In this document: piece by piece, positions 17,701 through 26,637 of the stretch
How the letters are laid out: every line of letters starts with the position of its first letter
Numbering within the stretch: the first letter of the stretch is position 1
Source of the DNA: CAUUCF01 sp045580225
GTDB taxonomy: Bacteria; Pseudomonadota; Gammaproteobacteria; UBA9339
DNA: 41,982 bases
NCBI GenBank assembly: GCA_045580225.1
Contig: JAZNNJ010000005.1
Span: forward strand, 1 to 41,982
Reading direction: 5' to 3'
Made by a program: the position numbers and the translations under genes
Notes under the pieces: model-generated
Databases searched by the model: none
What the model saw: only the letters and a program-made list of their open reading frames with translations
What the model was told of the DNA's origin: nothing

Positions 17701-19820
17701 TAATTTACCTCCGAAAACTCCGTAATTACCTCACTATTATCCAACTGATCAGACGCCTGTTTCATACTTAACCGTATTTTTCCACCACGCTCATCAATTT
17801 CAATCACTTTAACTTTAACTTTATCACCCTCACGCAAATGATCGCCTACAAATTTTACCCGTTCATTAGAAATTTGAGAAACATGCACTAAACCATCTTT
17901 ATTCGGTAAAATATTAACTACCGCTCCAAAATCCAGAATTTTAGTAACCGTGCCATCATAAATTTTCCCTACCTCAACCTCAGCAACAATTGCTTTTATT
18001 CTTTCTTTGACATCAATAGCCGTTTGCTTATCCGATGTAGCAATCGTAACCTTACCATCATCACTAATGTTAATATCTGCCCCAGTTGCCTCAATTAAAC
18101 TACGAATTACACAACCTCCTTTACCGATAATATCTTTAATCTTATCTGGACTAACTGAAAAAGTAGTAATTCTGGGAGCATGATCAGAAATATTCTCACG
18201 AGGCGCAGGCAAACTCTGCTGCATCTTTTCAAAAATATGCATTCTAGCATCTTTAGCCTGTTTCAAGGCTATCCGCATAATTTCTTCTGTAATTCCATCA
18301 ATCTTAATATCCATTTGTAAGGCCGTCACCCCGTCTAAAGTTCCTGCTACCTTAAAGTCCATATCTCCCAAATGATCTTCATCCCCTAAGATATCTGTTA
18401 ACACTACAAATTTGTCTTTTTCTTTTATTAAGCCCATTGCAACACCAGCAACCGGAGCTTTAATCGGGACACCAGCCTCCATTAAAGATAAACATCCACC
18501 ACAAACTGTAGCCATAGAACTTGAACCATTAGACTCGGTAATTTCAGAAACCAATCTAATTACGTAAGGAAATTCTTTATTACTTGGCAACACCGCCTGT
18601 AACGCTCGCTTCGCTAAATTACCATGTCCCAACTCCCTACGTTTGGGACTGCCTAACATTCCAATTTCACCAGTACAAAATGGCAAAAAATTATAATGCA
18701 ACATAAACCGCTCGGTACTTTCACCTAGTGGACTGTCAACTATCTGTGCATTACTATCCACCCCCAAAGTAGTCACAACCAACGCTTGAGTTTCACCTCT
18801 AGTAAAAACAACAGAACCATGCGTTCTAGGCAAAACACCCAAATCAATGGTAATAGGACGTACCGTAAAATTATCCCTACCATCGATACGTTTATCACCA
18901 TTTAAAATCTGTTGCCTTACAATCTGACGCTCTTTCTGAAAAAAATAAGCACTTATTTTACTCTCAGTAATTTCTGAATATTCTTGCAGCAACTCTGATG
19001 TAATTTGTTCTTTTAACTCATTTAGCTGCTGATTACGAACAACTTTATCATAAATTTTAAAGATTTTTTGCAAACTACTAACTACTTTTTCTTCAATTTT
19101 ACTAAACCATTCAGGCTCTTCCGGCAATACAAACTCCCGCTTCACAACTCCAGCTTCATATGCTAGCTCTTTAATTGCTAAAATCGCACTTTGCATCTGA
19201 TGATGCCCAAATATGACTGCATTCAACATCTCTTCTTCAGTCAATTCATTAGCCACCGACTCAACCATCAAAATTGCTGACTGCGTACCAGCTACAACTA
19301 AATCTAATTTAGAATCTTTTAATTCATTTAAAGAAGGATTAAGCAAATATTCCCCGTTTTTAAAGCCTACTCTTATTCCAGCAATCGGCCCAGCAAATGG
19401 CACGCCTGAAAGCTCTAAGGCCGCAGAAGCACCTAACATTGCAGGAATATCTGGCATTACACCAGGATCTAAAGATAGAACCGTAGCAATAACCTGAATT
19501 TCATTAACAAATCCTTTTGGAAACAACGGACGTAATGGCCGATCTATCAAACGAGAAATCAAAGTTTCTTGCACTCCAGGACGACCTTCCCTTTTAACAA
19601 AACCACCCGGGAAACGTCCATTGGCGTAATACCTTTCTTGATAATTTACCGTTAAAGGAAAAAAATCGCGTTCTTCAGTTGCTTCTTTTTCAACAACAGT
19701 TACCAATACAACCGTATCACCCATCGTAACCAACACTGCAGCATCTGCCTGCTTAGCAAGATGCCCTGTTTCAATTGTAACTACTTGATTACCGTACTTA
19801 AAACTTTTACTTAATCTCAT
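17700..19820 (-). CDS. pnp: Polyribonucleotide nucleotidyltransferase (PNPase)
   Basis: PNPase degrades RNA 3' to 5' by phosphorolysis and is a degradosome component. The 706-residue protein has two RNase PH domains (about 1-215 and 310-545). A KH domain with IIGKGGCVIRSLIEATGADI (about 565-585) and a C-terminal S1 domain (about 620-690) follow, and the full domain order is intact. Catalytic-region motifs such as FTRGETQALVVTTLG and DEDHLGDMDFKVAGT are present. It follows rpsO by 10 nt, the classic rpsO-pnp pair. Confidence 0.98.
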   Translation of the reverse strand: MRLSKSFKYGNQVVTIETGHLAKQADAAVLVTMGDTVVLVTVVEKEATEERDFFPLTVNYQERYYANGRFPGGFVKREGRPGVQETLISRLIDRPLRPLFPKGFVNEIQVIATVLSLDPGVMPDIPAMLGASAALELSGVPFAGPIAGIRVGFKNGEYLLNPSLNELKDSKLDLVVAGTQSAILMVESVANELTEEEMLNAVIFGHHQMQSAILAIKELAYEAGVVKREFVLPEEPEWFSKIEEKVVSSLQKIFKIYDKVVRNQQLNELKEQITSELLQEYSEITESKISAYFFQKERQIVRQQILNGDKRIDGRDNFTVRPITIDLGVLPRTHGSVVFTRGETQALVVTTLGVDSNAQIVDSPLGESTERFMLHYNFLPFCTGEIGMLGSPKRRELGHGNLAKRALQAVLPSNKEFPYVIRLVSEITESNGSSSMATVCGGCLSLMEAGVPIKAPVAGVAMGLIKEKDKFVVLTDILGDEDHLGDMDFKVAGTLDGVTALQMDIKIDGITEEIMRIALKQAKDARMHIFEKMQQSLPAPRENISDHAPRITTFSVSPDKIKDIIGKGGCVIRSLIEATGADINISDDGKVTIATSDKQTAIDVKERIKAIVAEVEVGKIYDGTVTKILDFGAVVNILPNKDGLVHVSQISNERVKFVGDHLREGDKVKVKVIEIDERGGKIRLSMKQASDQLDNSEVITEFSEVN

Positions 19821-19830
19821 AAATAACTTT

Positions 19831-20100
19831 CTATCCTCTTAATTTTAACTCAGCAATGATACGACTATAACGATCAAAAGCCTTTTCTTTTAAGTAGCTT
19901 AATAATCTACGTCGCAGATTAACTTTACGAATTAACCCTTGTCGAGAATGATGATCTTTACGATGAACTTTAAAATGCTCTGTCAACTGAGCAATGTCCG
20001 CACTCAATAAAGCAATTTGCACTTCAAATGACCCAGTATCCCTTTCATTAACACCAAATTTCTTAATAATCTCTTTTTTTTGTTCTAAACTTAATGACAT
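19831..20100 (-). CDS. rpsO: Small ribosomal subunit protein uS15
   Basis: S15 is a primary 16S rRNA-binding protein of the small subunit platform. The 89-residue product has the normal length and shows NERDTGSFEVQIALLSADIA and the RNA-binding motif FKVHRKDHHSRQGLI. It is followed by pnp as in most proteobacteria. The gene upstream is a ferredoxin rather than truB. Confidence 0.98.
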   Translation of the reverse strand: MSLSLEQKKEIIKKFGVNERDTGSFEVQIALLSADIAQLTEHFKVHRKDHHSRQGLIRKVNLRRRLLSYLKEKAFDRYSRIIAELKLRG

Positions 20101-20160
20101 AATAACACCCTTTCACGTTATAAAAAATTAATTACCGCCGCCATTTGCAGTAATTATTAC

Positions 20161-20394
20161 TTACTCTCCATCGTTACCAATAGCTTCTACTGGGCAATTA
20201 CCCATTGCCTCACTACAAGCTTTTTCTGTAGCTTTATCCACAGGCTGCTTAAAAACATAAGCAGTACCACTTTCTCCATCCTCAACAAAACAGTCACTAG
20301 CTAAATCAACACACTGACAACAACCAATACAAGTAGAATCTACATAAAACTTACCACTAACATTTTTAGCCATTTTCGCTTGTTTATCTGCCAT
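20161..20394 (-). CDS. Single-cluster [4Fe-4S] ferredoxin
   Basis: A 77-residue soluble electron carrier. Ligands for one [4Fe-4S] cluster are visible as Cys22-x2-Cys25-x2-Cys28 plus Cys67-Pro in GNCPVEAI. Cys35 and Cys60 may be the extra pair seen in some monocluster ferredoxins. A further Cys26 adjoins Cys25, giving the unusual string CIGCCQC. A lysine-rich N-terminal extension of about 14 residues precedes the fold. GAGGGA lies 6 nt before the ATG. A good promoter (20422-20450) sits just upstream. The redox partner is unknown. Confidence 0.88.
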   Translation of the reverse strand: MADKQAKMAKNVSGKFYVDSTCIGCCQCVDLASDCFVEDGESGTAYVFKQPVDKATEKACSEAMGNCPVEAIGNDGE

Positions 20395-20421
20395 AAATCC
20401 CTCATTTTCATAAACCCGCTA

Positions 20422-20450
20422 AGTATAACTATTTTTTTCAGGATAATCAA
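20422..20450 (-). promoter_or_regulatory. Candidate sigma-70 promoter for ferredoxin-rpsO-pnp
   Basis: On the minus strand TTGATT (20450-20445) and TATACT (20427-20422) are separated by exactly 17 nt, about 28 nt upstream of the ferredoxin ATG. Four of six and five of six consensus bases match. It lies in the only sizeable gap (159 nt) between glmM and rpsO, a sensible place for a new transcript. A 6-bp dyad (20468-20473 with 20483-20488) lies further upstream without a T-run. Confidence 0.55.
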
Positions 20451-20553
20451 TAAAAACGAAAACGCACGACTATATTACCAAAATAGTCAAGAATCATAAA
20501 CAAAACAATAAATTAAACTTGATACAAGGAAACCACCTCTAGAACATCAGAAT

Positions 20554-21909
20554 CTACAAATCTTCATTCATATTTAAATCATTAACTACATCAACCAACG
20601 ATTGCATCATTTCATTTAAATTTTTATTATCACCCTCTAACTGCAATCGCAAAACCGGCTCTGTACCAGAGCATCTCACTAAAACCCTACCTAGATCCTT
20701 TTGCAATAAATTCTCAACTTCCGACAAAACTCCTTTAAATTTAGAATTACTAATTATAAACTGAGCATTTCTAGTTTTTATATCCTTATAAAGGCTGGGG
20801 TACTTGACAATTGTTTTAGTAAGTTCTGATAAATTCTTTTCTTCTTCCTTCATCACTCGTAAAACCTGAAGAGCTGCAACAATACCGTCACCAGTTGTCG
20901 TCAGACCTAAATGCAAAATATGCCCAGAATTCTCCCCACCTAATATCCATTTATGTTTAAACAACATCTCTTTAACATAACGATCTCCTACATTTGCACG
21001 CAAAAAATCAACCCCTAGTTGCTTTAAAGATACTTCTAATCCTAAACTACTAGCAATAGTACCTACTACCCCGCCTTTTAGGATTTTCATCCGATGATAA
21101 AATTCAGCTAGAATATAAAGAATCTGATCGCCACCTACTTTATACCCTAAATGATCTACCATAATAACCCGATCACCATCTCCATCAAACGCAATTCCTA
21201 AATCGGCGCCCTCTTTTAAAACCTTATTTGCTAATCCACGAATATCCGTAGAACCACACGACTGATTAATATTAAAACCATTTGGAGATATTCCAGTAGA
21301 TATCACCTCCGCCCCCAATTCTTCAAAAACACTAGGGGCAATACGATAAGTAGCTCCATTAGCACAATCAATTACAATTTTAAAACCTTTTAAGCTATAA
21401 TTTAAACCTAAAGTTCCTTTACAAAATTCAATATACCTGCCACAAGCATCATTTACCCTTTTTACCTTCCCTAACTCCAACGCAGGAACTACTTTAAAAT
21501 CCTTATCTAATAATTTCTCAATTTCTAACTCAGCTTCATCCGATAATTTATTTCCATCCATCGAAAAAAACTTAATTCCATTATCATAATACGGATTATG
21601 CGAAGCACTAATCACAATCCCGGCTTGAGCCTTAAATGTTCTAGTTAAATAAGCTACTGCAGGAGTAGGAATAGGCCCCAACATTAACACATCTATTCCA
21701 CTAGAAGTTAAACCAGCCTCTAAGCAAGATTCTAATAAATACCCAGAAATTCTGGTATCCTTACCAATTAAAATTGTCGTTTTTTCTGAGTACATCTTTT
21801 TTAAAACTCTACCAGCAGCCTGTCCCAATTTAAGAACAAAATTCGGATGAATAACATCTCCACCAAAAATTCCCCTTATACCGTCCGTACCGAAATAACG
21901 ATTTACCAT
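20554..21909 (-). CDS. glmM: Phosphoglucosamine mutase GlmM
   Basis: GlmM converts glucosamine-6-phosphate to glucosamine-1-phosphate for UDP-GlcNAc, the precursor of peptidoglycan and lipid A. The 451-residue protein has the phosphoserine loop GIVISASHNPYYDNGIKFF (Ser about 102), the metal loop AFDGDGDRVIM (about 242) and the phosphate-binding RCSGTEPVLR near the C-terminus. It lies 21 nt after ftsH, the same ftsH/glmM neighbourhood seen in enterics, though folP is missing. Confidence 0.97.
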   Translation of the reverse strand: MVNRYFGTDGIRGIFGGDVIHPNFVLKLGQAAGRVLKKMYSEKTTILIGKDTRISGYLLESCLEAGLTSSGIDVLMLGPIPTPAVAYLTRTFKAQAGIVISASHNPYYDNGIKFFSMDGNKLSDEAELEIEKLLDKDFKVVPALELGKVKRVNDACGRYIEFCKGTLGLNYSLKGFKIVIDCANGATYRIAPSVFEELGAEVISTGISPNGFNINQSCGSTDIRGLANKVLKEGADLGIAFDGDGDRVIMVDHLGYKVGGDQILYILAEFYHRMKILKGGVVGTIASSLGLEVSLKQLGVDFLRANVGDRYVKEMLFKHKWILGGENSGHILHLGLTTTGDGIVAALQVLRVMKEEEKNLSELTKTIVKYPSLYKDIKTRNAQFIISNSKFKGVLSEVENLLQKDLGRVLVRCSGTEPVLRLQLEGDNKNLNEMMQSLVDVVNDLNMNEDL

Positions 21910-21930
21910 ACAAAATCAAACCCCTAAACT

Positions 21931-23793
21931 TTATTCTGTAGCTCTCACTTCTTCAGACTCAACGTTACTATCATTTACTAAACCGAAGTTACCATCCATA
22001 ATTTCTTTGATCTGTTCAGCATCCAACGTTTCAAACTTTATCAATGCTTTAGCCATTACTTGCAAATTCTCATAATACTTATCTAGAATAGATAAAGCCT
22101 TACCATAATTATCATCAATAATACGACGTATCTCTTTATCAATCTCCAAAACAGTAACATCTGAAATTTCTTGTTTAGAAGCGATCGTTTTCCCTAAAAA
22201 AATCTCCCCTTCGTTTTTACTATAAGCCAAAGGACCCATTTTTTCAGACAAACCCCACCGAGTAACCATATTACGAGCAATATTTGTAGCCCTTTCGATA
22301 TCATTAGCCGCTCCAGCCGTAACCTCTCCTGCACCATACTGCAATAATTCCGCTATTCTCCCACCAAATAAAACGGCTATTTGATTTTCCAGCATTTTTT
22401 TAGAATAACTATAATGATCTTCTTTTGGCAAGAAAGTAGTTACCCCAAGCGCCATTCCTCTAGGAATAATCGTTGCCTTATAAACCGGATCATGTCCATC
22501 TTCAGCCAAACAATATCCAACCACTACATGCCCGGCTTCATGATAAGCTGTAATCGCTTTTTCTTTATCACTAACTAACATTGACTTGCGCTCGCTCCCC
22601 ATCAAAATCTTATCTCGAGCCTTATCAAAAGATTTAACATCAACTTTATCCGAATTATTCTTAGCCGCAATCAAAGCCGCTTCATTAACCAAATTTGCTA
22701 ATTCTGCCCCCGAAAAACCTGCAGTACCACGAGCAATTAATGCAGCATCTACCTCTGAATCAACTGGTACTTTTTTCATATGAACTTTTAATATTGCCTC
22801 TCTTCCTTTTATATCAGGCAACGGCACATACACCTGACGATCAAAACGACCCGGGCGCAATAGGGCAGGATCTAAAACATCTGGACGATTAGTAGCAGCC
22901 ATGACAATGATTCCCTCCTTACCCATAAAACCATCCATCTCCACCAATAACTGATTTAGAGTTTGTTCACGTTCATCGTGCCCGCCACCCAATCCAGCAC
23001 CTCTATGACGCCCAACAGCATCAATCTCATCAATAAAAATGATACATGGAGCATTTTTCTTTGCTGTCTCAAACAAATCTCGCACTCTAGAAGCTCCAAC
23101 CCCGACAAACATCTCAACAAAGTCAGAACCAGACATAAGGAAAAATGGTACTTTTGCCTCCCCCGCAACTGCTTTAGCCAACAAAGTTTTACCTGTACCT
23201 GGAGAACCCAACAACAAAACCCCACAAGGAATTTTTCCACCCAGTTTTTGGTACTTTAAAGGATTTTTTAAAAAATCCACTAACTCTTCAACATCTGCCT
23301 TAGCTTCCTCTATTCCCGCAACATCAGCAAATGTAATTTTTGTTTTATCTGGCTTCAACATTACCGCCCGACTTTTACCAAAGGAAAATGGGCCACCTTT
23401 TCCATCTCCGCCACCAGCCTTGCGTAGCAAAAAAAAGAAAAAACCTAACATTACAATCATCGGCAACCAATGGATCAAAATTGCCGGCAAAATTTTACTA
23501 CTTTCTGGCGATATACCAATAACTTTTACTCCCTTTTCTATCAAAGCTGGTAATAAATTTTTATCTTCTAAAGGAATGTAAGTAGCAATTTTATTTTTAT
23601 CCTTAAGAACAGCCAACACATGGCGATCCTCAATTTCAACCTGAGAAACATTACCATCATTGATTTCCTGTACTAATTGAGAATAAGCTACTTTCTTAAT
23701 ATTTCTAGTTTTAATAGCCTGAGTGTTGAACAAATACGCCAAACCTAAAATAACAATCAAAAAAAATAAAAAATTTTTAAAAATGCTTTTCAT
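21931..23793 (-). CDS. ftsH: ATP-dependent zinc metalloprotease FtsH
   Basis: FtsH is the membrane-anchored hexameric AAA+ protease that degrades unassembled membrane proteins and, in E. coli, LpxC and sigma-32. The 620-residue protein has two membrane helices (about 6-22 and 105-124). The AAA module shows Walker A GSPGTGKTLLAK (about 197), Walker B CIIFIDEIDAVGRH and the second region of homology DPALLRPGRFDRQ (about 315). The zinc site is HEAGHVVVGY (about 420). It is the first gene of the 23-kb minus-strand block. Confidence 0.98.
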   Translation of the reverse strand: MKSIFKNFLFFLIVILGLAYLFNTQAIKTRNIKKVAYSQLVQEINDGNVSQVEIEDRHVLAVLKDKNKIATYIPLEDKNLLPALIEKGVKVIGISPESSKILPAILIHWLPMIVMLGFFFFLLRKAGGGDGKGGPFSFGKSRAVMLKPDKTKITFADVAGIEEAKADVEELVDFLKNPLKYQKLGGKIPCGVLLLGSPGTGKTLLAKAVAGEAKVPFFLMSGSDFVEMFVGVGASRVRDLFETAKKNAPCIIFIDEIDAVGRHRGAGLGGGHDEREQTLNQLLVEMDGFMGKEGIIVMAATNRPDVLDPALLRPGRFDRQVYVPLPDIKGREAILKVHMKKVPVDSEVDAALIARGTAGFSGAELANLVNEAALIAAKNNSDKVDVKSFDKARDKILMGSERKSMLVSDKEKAITAYHEAGHVVVGYCLAEDGHDPVYKATIIPRGMALGVTTFLPKEDHYSYSKKMLENQIAVLFGGRIAELLQYGAGEVTAGAANDIERATNIARNMVTRWGLSEKMGPLAYSKNEGEIFLGKTIASKQEISDVTVLEIDKEIRRIIDDNYGKALSILDKYYENLQVMAKALIKFETLDAEQIKEIMDGNFGLVNDSNVESEEVRATE

Positions 23794-23902
23794 ATCCTAT
23801 TTTTCCTTCAAGAAATGTCTCTAAACTTAATAACCCATCCGGGTAAGCTACCATAAAATAATCTTCGAAACAAGCTAAGCTTTACTGATTATAATCTCGA
23901 GT

Positions 23903-23923
23903 TTAACAATCAAATATTGTTAA
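23903..23923. promoter_or_regulatory. Inverted repeat (possible operator) between ftsH and suhB
   Basis: TTAACAAT (23903-23910) and ATTGTTAA (23916-23923) form a perfect 8-bp inverted repeat around CAAAT. It ends 3 nt before the candidate -35 of the suhB promoter and lies in the divergent ftsH/suhB spacer. A dimeric regulator could bind here. It could also be a chance AT-rich palindrome. Confidence 0.35.
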
Positions 23924-23926
23924 CAC

Positions 23927-23955
23927 TGGACAATTCTTTAATTTACGTTTATAAC
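23927..23955 (+). promoter_or_regulatory. suhB: Candidate sigma-70 promoter for suhB-typA
   Basis: TGGACA (23927-23932) and TATAAC (23950-23955) are separated by 17 nt, each matching five of six consensus bases. The predicted start near 23962 would give a leader of about 25 nt with GAGA before the suhB ATG at 23987. This is the strongest sigma-70 match I see in the window. Confidence 0.6.
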
Positions 23956-23986
23956 CATAAATCAGAAAAATATTATAGAGATAAAT

Positions 23987-24766
23987 ATGCATCCATTAAT
24001 TAACGTAGTCACTAAAATCGTACGTGATGCTGGTAAAATTATTTTACGTAACTTAGATCGTTTAGATACAATAAAAGTAGAAATTAAAGGCAAGCATGAT
24101 TTTGTTACAGAAATTGATAAGTCCGTTGAAATATTTATAAGGGAAGCTTTACTAAAACACTACCCTAAATATTCTTTTTATGGAGAAGAATACGGATTAA
24201 CCGGTGATAATGAATACCGTTGGATTTGTGATCCAATAGATGGAACTACTAATTTTATCAGAGGAATTCCTCATTTTTGTATTTCGCTTGCACTACAGCA
24301 TCAAAACAAAATTGAACACGCTATAATTTTCGATCCTGTAAAACAAGAAATTTTTACAGCATCTTTAGGAGAAGGAGCGTTTTTAAATAATCACCGCATC
24401 CGAGTTAGTTTGAACAATAATTTAGAACAAACGGTAGTTGCTATTTCCGGTAAACCAGCTGTGATCTACAATAACAGCATCGCCAATGATCTATTTAATA
24501 ATCAAAAATTTATTAATCTTAGGCGCATGGGTTCAGCAGCATTAGATTGCGCTTATGTTGCTGCAGGCAGAATAGATGCAGCGATAGGCATAGAACTATC
24601 TTTTTGGGACTTTGCTGCAGGAATATTAATAATTCAGGAAGCGGGTGGTATAATCAGCAATTTACCTGGAAGCAATAGCCTCATAGACACTGGAAATTTC
24701 ATTGCAAGCAATATTGAATTATCTCAGAAATTATTGAAAATTTGGAACCAAAATGAACAAAATTAG
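23987..24766 (+). CDS. suhB: Inositol monophosphatase family protein SuhB
   Basis: SuhB is a magnesium-dependent inositol monophosphatase that in E. coli also joins the rRNA transcription antitermination complex. The 259-residue protein contains the metal-binding motifs GEEYG (about 66-70), DPIDGTTNF (about 82-90) and WDFAAG (about 206-211), so the catalytic site is intact. It is the first gene downstream of a strong candidate promoter and overlaps typA by 14 nt. Confidence 0.93.
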   Translation: MHPLINVVTKIVRDAGKIILRNLDRLDTIKVEIKGKHDFVTEIDKSVEIFIREALLKHYPKYSFYGEEYGLTGDNEYRWICDPIDGTTNFIRGIPHFCISLALQHQNKIEHAIIFDPVKQEIFTASLGEGAFLNNHRIRVSLNNNLEQTVVAISGKPAVIYNNSIANDLFNNQKFINLRRMGSAALDCAYVAAGRIDAAIGIELSFWDFAAGILIIQEAGGIISNLPGSNSLIDTGNFIASNIELSQKLLKIWNQNEQN

Positions 24767-26573
24767 AAACGTAGCAATTATTGCACATGTCGATCACGGT
24801 AAAACTACTCTGGTAGATCAACTATTAAAACAATCGGGAGCATTGAAACAAAAAGTAGTCCAGGAGGCAGGAAACCATTTAATAATGGACTCTAACGAAT
24901 TAGAAAGGGAGCGAGGAATCACCATTTTAGCTAAAAATACGGCTATTTTTTGGAATGATTACCATATTAACATCGTTGATACCCCTGGACATGCTGATTT
25001 TGGTGGAGAAGTAGAACGAATTTTATCGATGGTAGATTCAGTTTTGCTACTAGTAGATGCAGTAGATGGGCCTATGCCTCAAACCAGATTTGTAACAGAA
25101 AAAGCCTTTGCTGCTGGCTTAAAACCTATCGTGGTTATTAACAAAATAGACCGTCCTCAGGCAAGACCGGAATGGGTTATAAACAAGATTTTTGACTTAT
25201 TTGACCAGCTAGGAGCAAATGACGAACAACTAGATTTTCCAGTTATTTATGCATCAGCTTTACGCGGTTATGCTACGCTTGATTACCATCAAACAGCTAC
25301 TAATATGGATCAATTATTCAAACTAATTGTAGACCTAGTTCCGCCTCCCAAGGTAGAATTTAATGCTCCATTACAAATGCAAATTAGTTCATTAGATTAT
25401 TCTTCATTTGTAGGAACAATTGGAATAGGCAAAATTACACGAGGAAAAATTAAACGAAACCAAACAGTAAGTATTGTCGATCGTGAAAACAAAATCAAAT
25501 CTGGCAAAATACTGCAAATTTTAAAATTTACTGGATTAAATCGTTATGAAGTAGAAGAAGCCATAGCTGGGGATATTATCGCTGTAACTGGGCTAGAAAA
25601 TATCCAGATTTCAGATACTTTATGTGATCCAAATCATTTAGAAGCATTACCTGCTTTGGCAATTGATGAACCGACTATTAGCATGATTTTCGAAGTTAAC
25701 AGCTCGCCTTTCGCCGGAAAAGAAGGAAAATTCCTTACAAGCAGGCACTTACGTGGACGTTTATACAAAGAACTTACTCATAATGTTGCACTACAGGTAG
25801 AAGATACTGAATTTCCAGATAAATTTAAAGTATCTGGTCGTGGCGAGCTCCATCTAGGAGTATTAATAGAAACTATGCGACGTGAAGGCTATGAACTGGC
25901 AGTTTCTAAACCACAAGTTATCTTAAAAGAAATAGATGGTAAAATCCAAGAACCATACGAATATTTAGTCTTGGAAATTGATGAAAACCACCAAGGAAAA
26001 ATCATGGAAAGCCTGGGTAAACGCAAAGGAGAACTAGTAGCAATGGACAATGATTGGGGAGCAAAAGGACGTTTACGATTAGAATATATTATTCCTACCC
26101 GTGGATTGTTAGGTTTCCAGAATGAATTTATGAGTTTAACTTCTGGTTCAGGAATTATGTCTCACGTTTTTGAACGATACAATGAAGTCAAACACGACAA
26201 TAGCATTAACCGTGGACGAGGAGTAATGATTTCAGGAGAAACAGGAAAAACAACAGGTTATGCTTTATTCAATTTACAAGAAAGAGGATCAATGCTCGTA
26301 GGTCCACAAACAGAAGTTTACGAAGGAATGATCGTTGGTATCAATGCCCGTAATGAAGATATGGTAGTAAATCCCACTAAAGAAAAACATTTAACTAACA
26401 TAAGGGCAGCAGGATCTGACGAAAACATCATCCTAACTCCTCCAGTATCAATGAGCCTAGAAAAAGCCTTTGAATTCATTGAAGATGATGAATTGATTGA
26501 AATCACTCCCACTAATTTAAGGTTACGAAAAAAACTCCTTAAAGCCTTAGACCGAAAACGTCAACAACATTAA
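24753..26573 (+). CDS. typA: Ribosome-associated GTPase TypA/BipA
   Basis: TypA is a translational GTPase related to EF-G and LepA that aids 50S assembly and stress growth. The 606-residue protein has the G1 loop AHVDHGKTT (about 11-19), RGITILAKNT (G2), DTPGHADFGGEVER (G3) and NKIDRP (G4). EF-G-like domains and the family-specific C-terminal domain follow. A terminator lies 12 nt past the stop codon, ending the suhB-typA unit. Confidence 0.97.
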   Translation: MNKIRNVAIIAHVDHGKTTLVDQLLKQSGALKQKVVQEAGNHLIMDSNELERERGITILAKNTAIFWNDYHINIVDTPGHADFGGEVERILSMVDSVLLLVDAVDGPMPQTRFVTEKAFAAGLKPIVVINKIDRPQARPEWVINKIFDLFDQLGANDEQLDFPVIYASALRGYATLDYHQTATNMDQLFKLIVDLVPPPKVEFNAPLQMQISSLDYSSFVGTIGIGKITRGKIKRNQTVSIVDRENKIKSGKILQILKFTGLNRYEVEEAIAGDIIAVTGLENIQISDTLCDPNHLEALPALAIDEPTISMIFEVNSSPFAGKEGKFLTSRHLRGRLYKELTHNVALQVEDTEFPDKFKVSGRGELHLGVLIETMRREGYELAVSKPQVILKEIDGKIQEPYEYLVLEIDENHQGKIMESLGKRKGELVAMDNDWGAKGRLRLEYIIPTRGLLGFQNEFMSLTSGSGIMSHVFERYNEVKHDNSINRGRGVMISGETGKTTGYALFNLQERGSMLVGPQTEVYEGMIVGINARNEDMVVNPTKEKHLTNIRAAGSDENIILTPPVSMSLEKAFEFIEDDELIEITPTNLRLRKKLLKALDRKRQQH

Positions 26574-26584
26574 CTTTTTATAAT

Positions 26585-26623
26585 AAAAAGGTCACTATTA
26601 AAAAAAGTGGTGACCTTTTTTTT
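26585..26623. terminator. Rho-independent terminator, probably bidirectional
   Basis: AAAAAGGTCAC (26585-26595) pairs with GTGACCTTTTT (26610-26620), an 11-bp perfect stem with a 14-nt loop, followed by a run of eight T ending at 26623. On the other strand the stem also ends in five T. It therefore can serve typA on the plus strand and the double-glycine-leader gene (stop at 26638) on the minus strand. Confidence 0.85.
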
Positions 26624-26637
26624 GTTGTAAACAATAA

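Noticed and set aside
22956..23581. Open frames on both strands inside ftsH
   Set aside because: They overlap the conserved AAA core of ftsH in other frames, have no family features and no plausible start signals.
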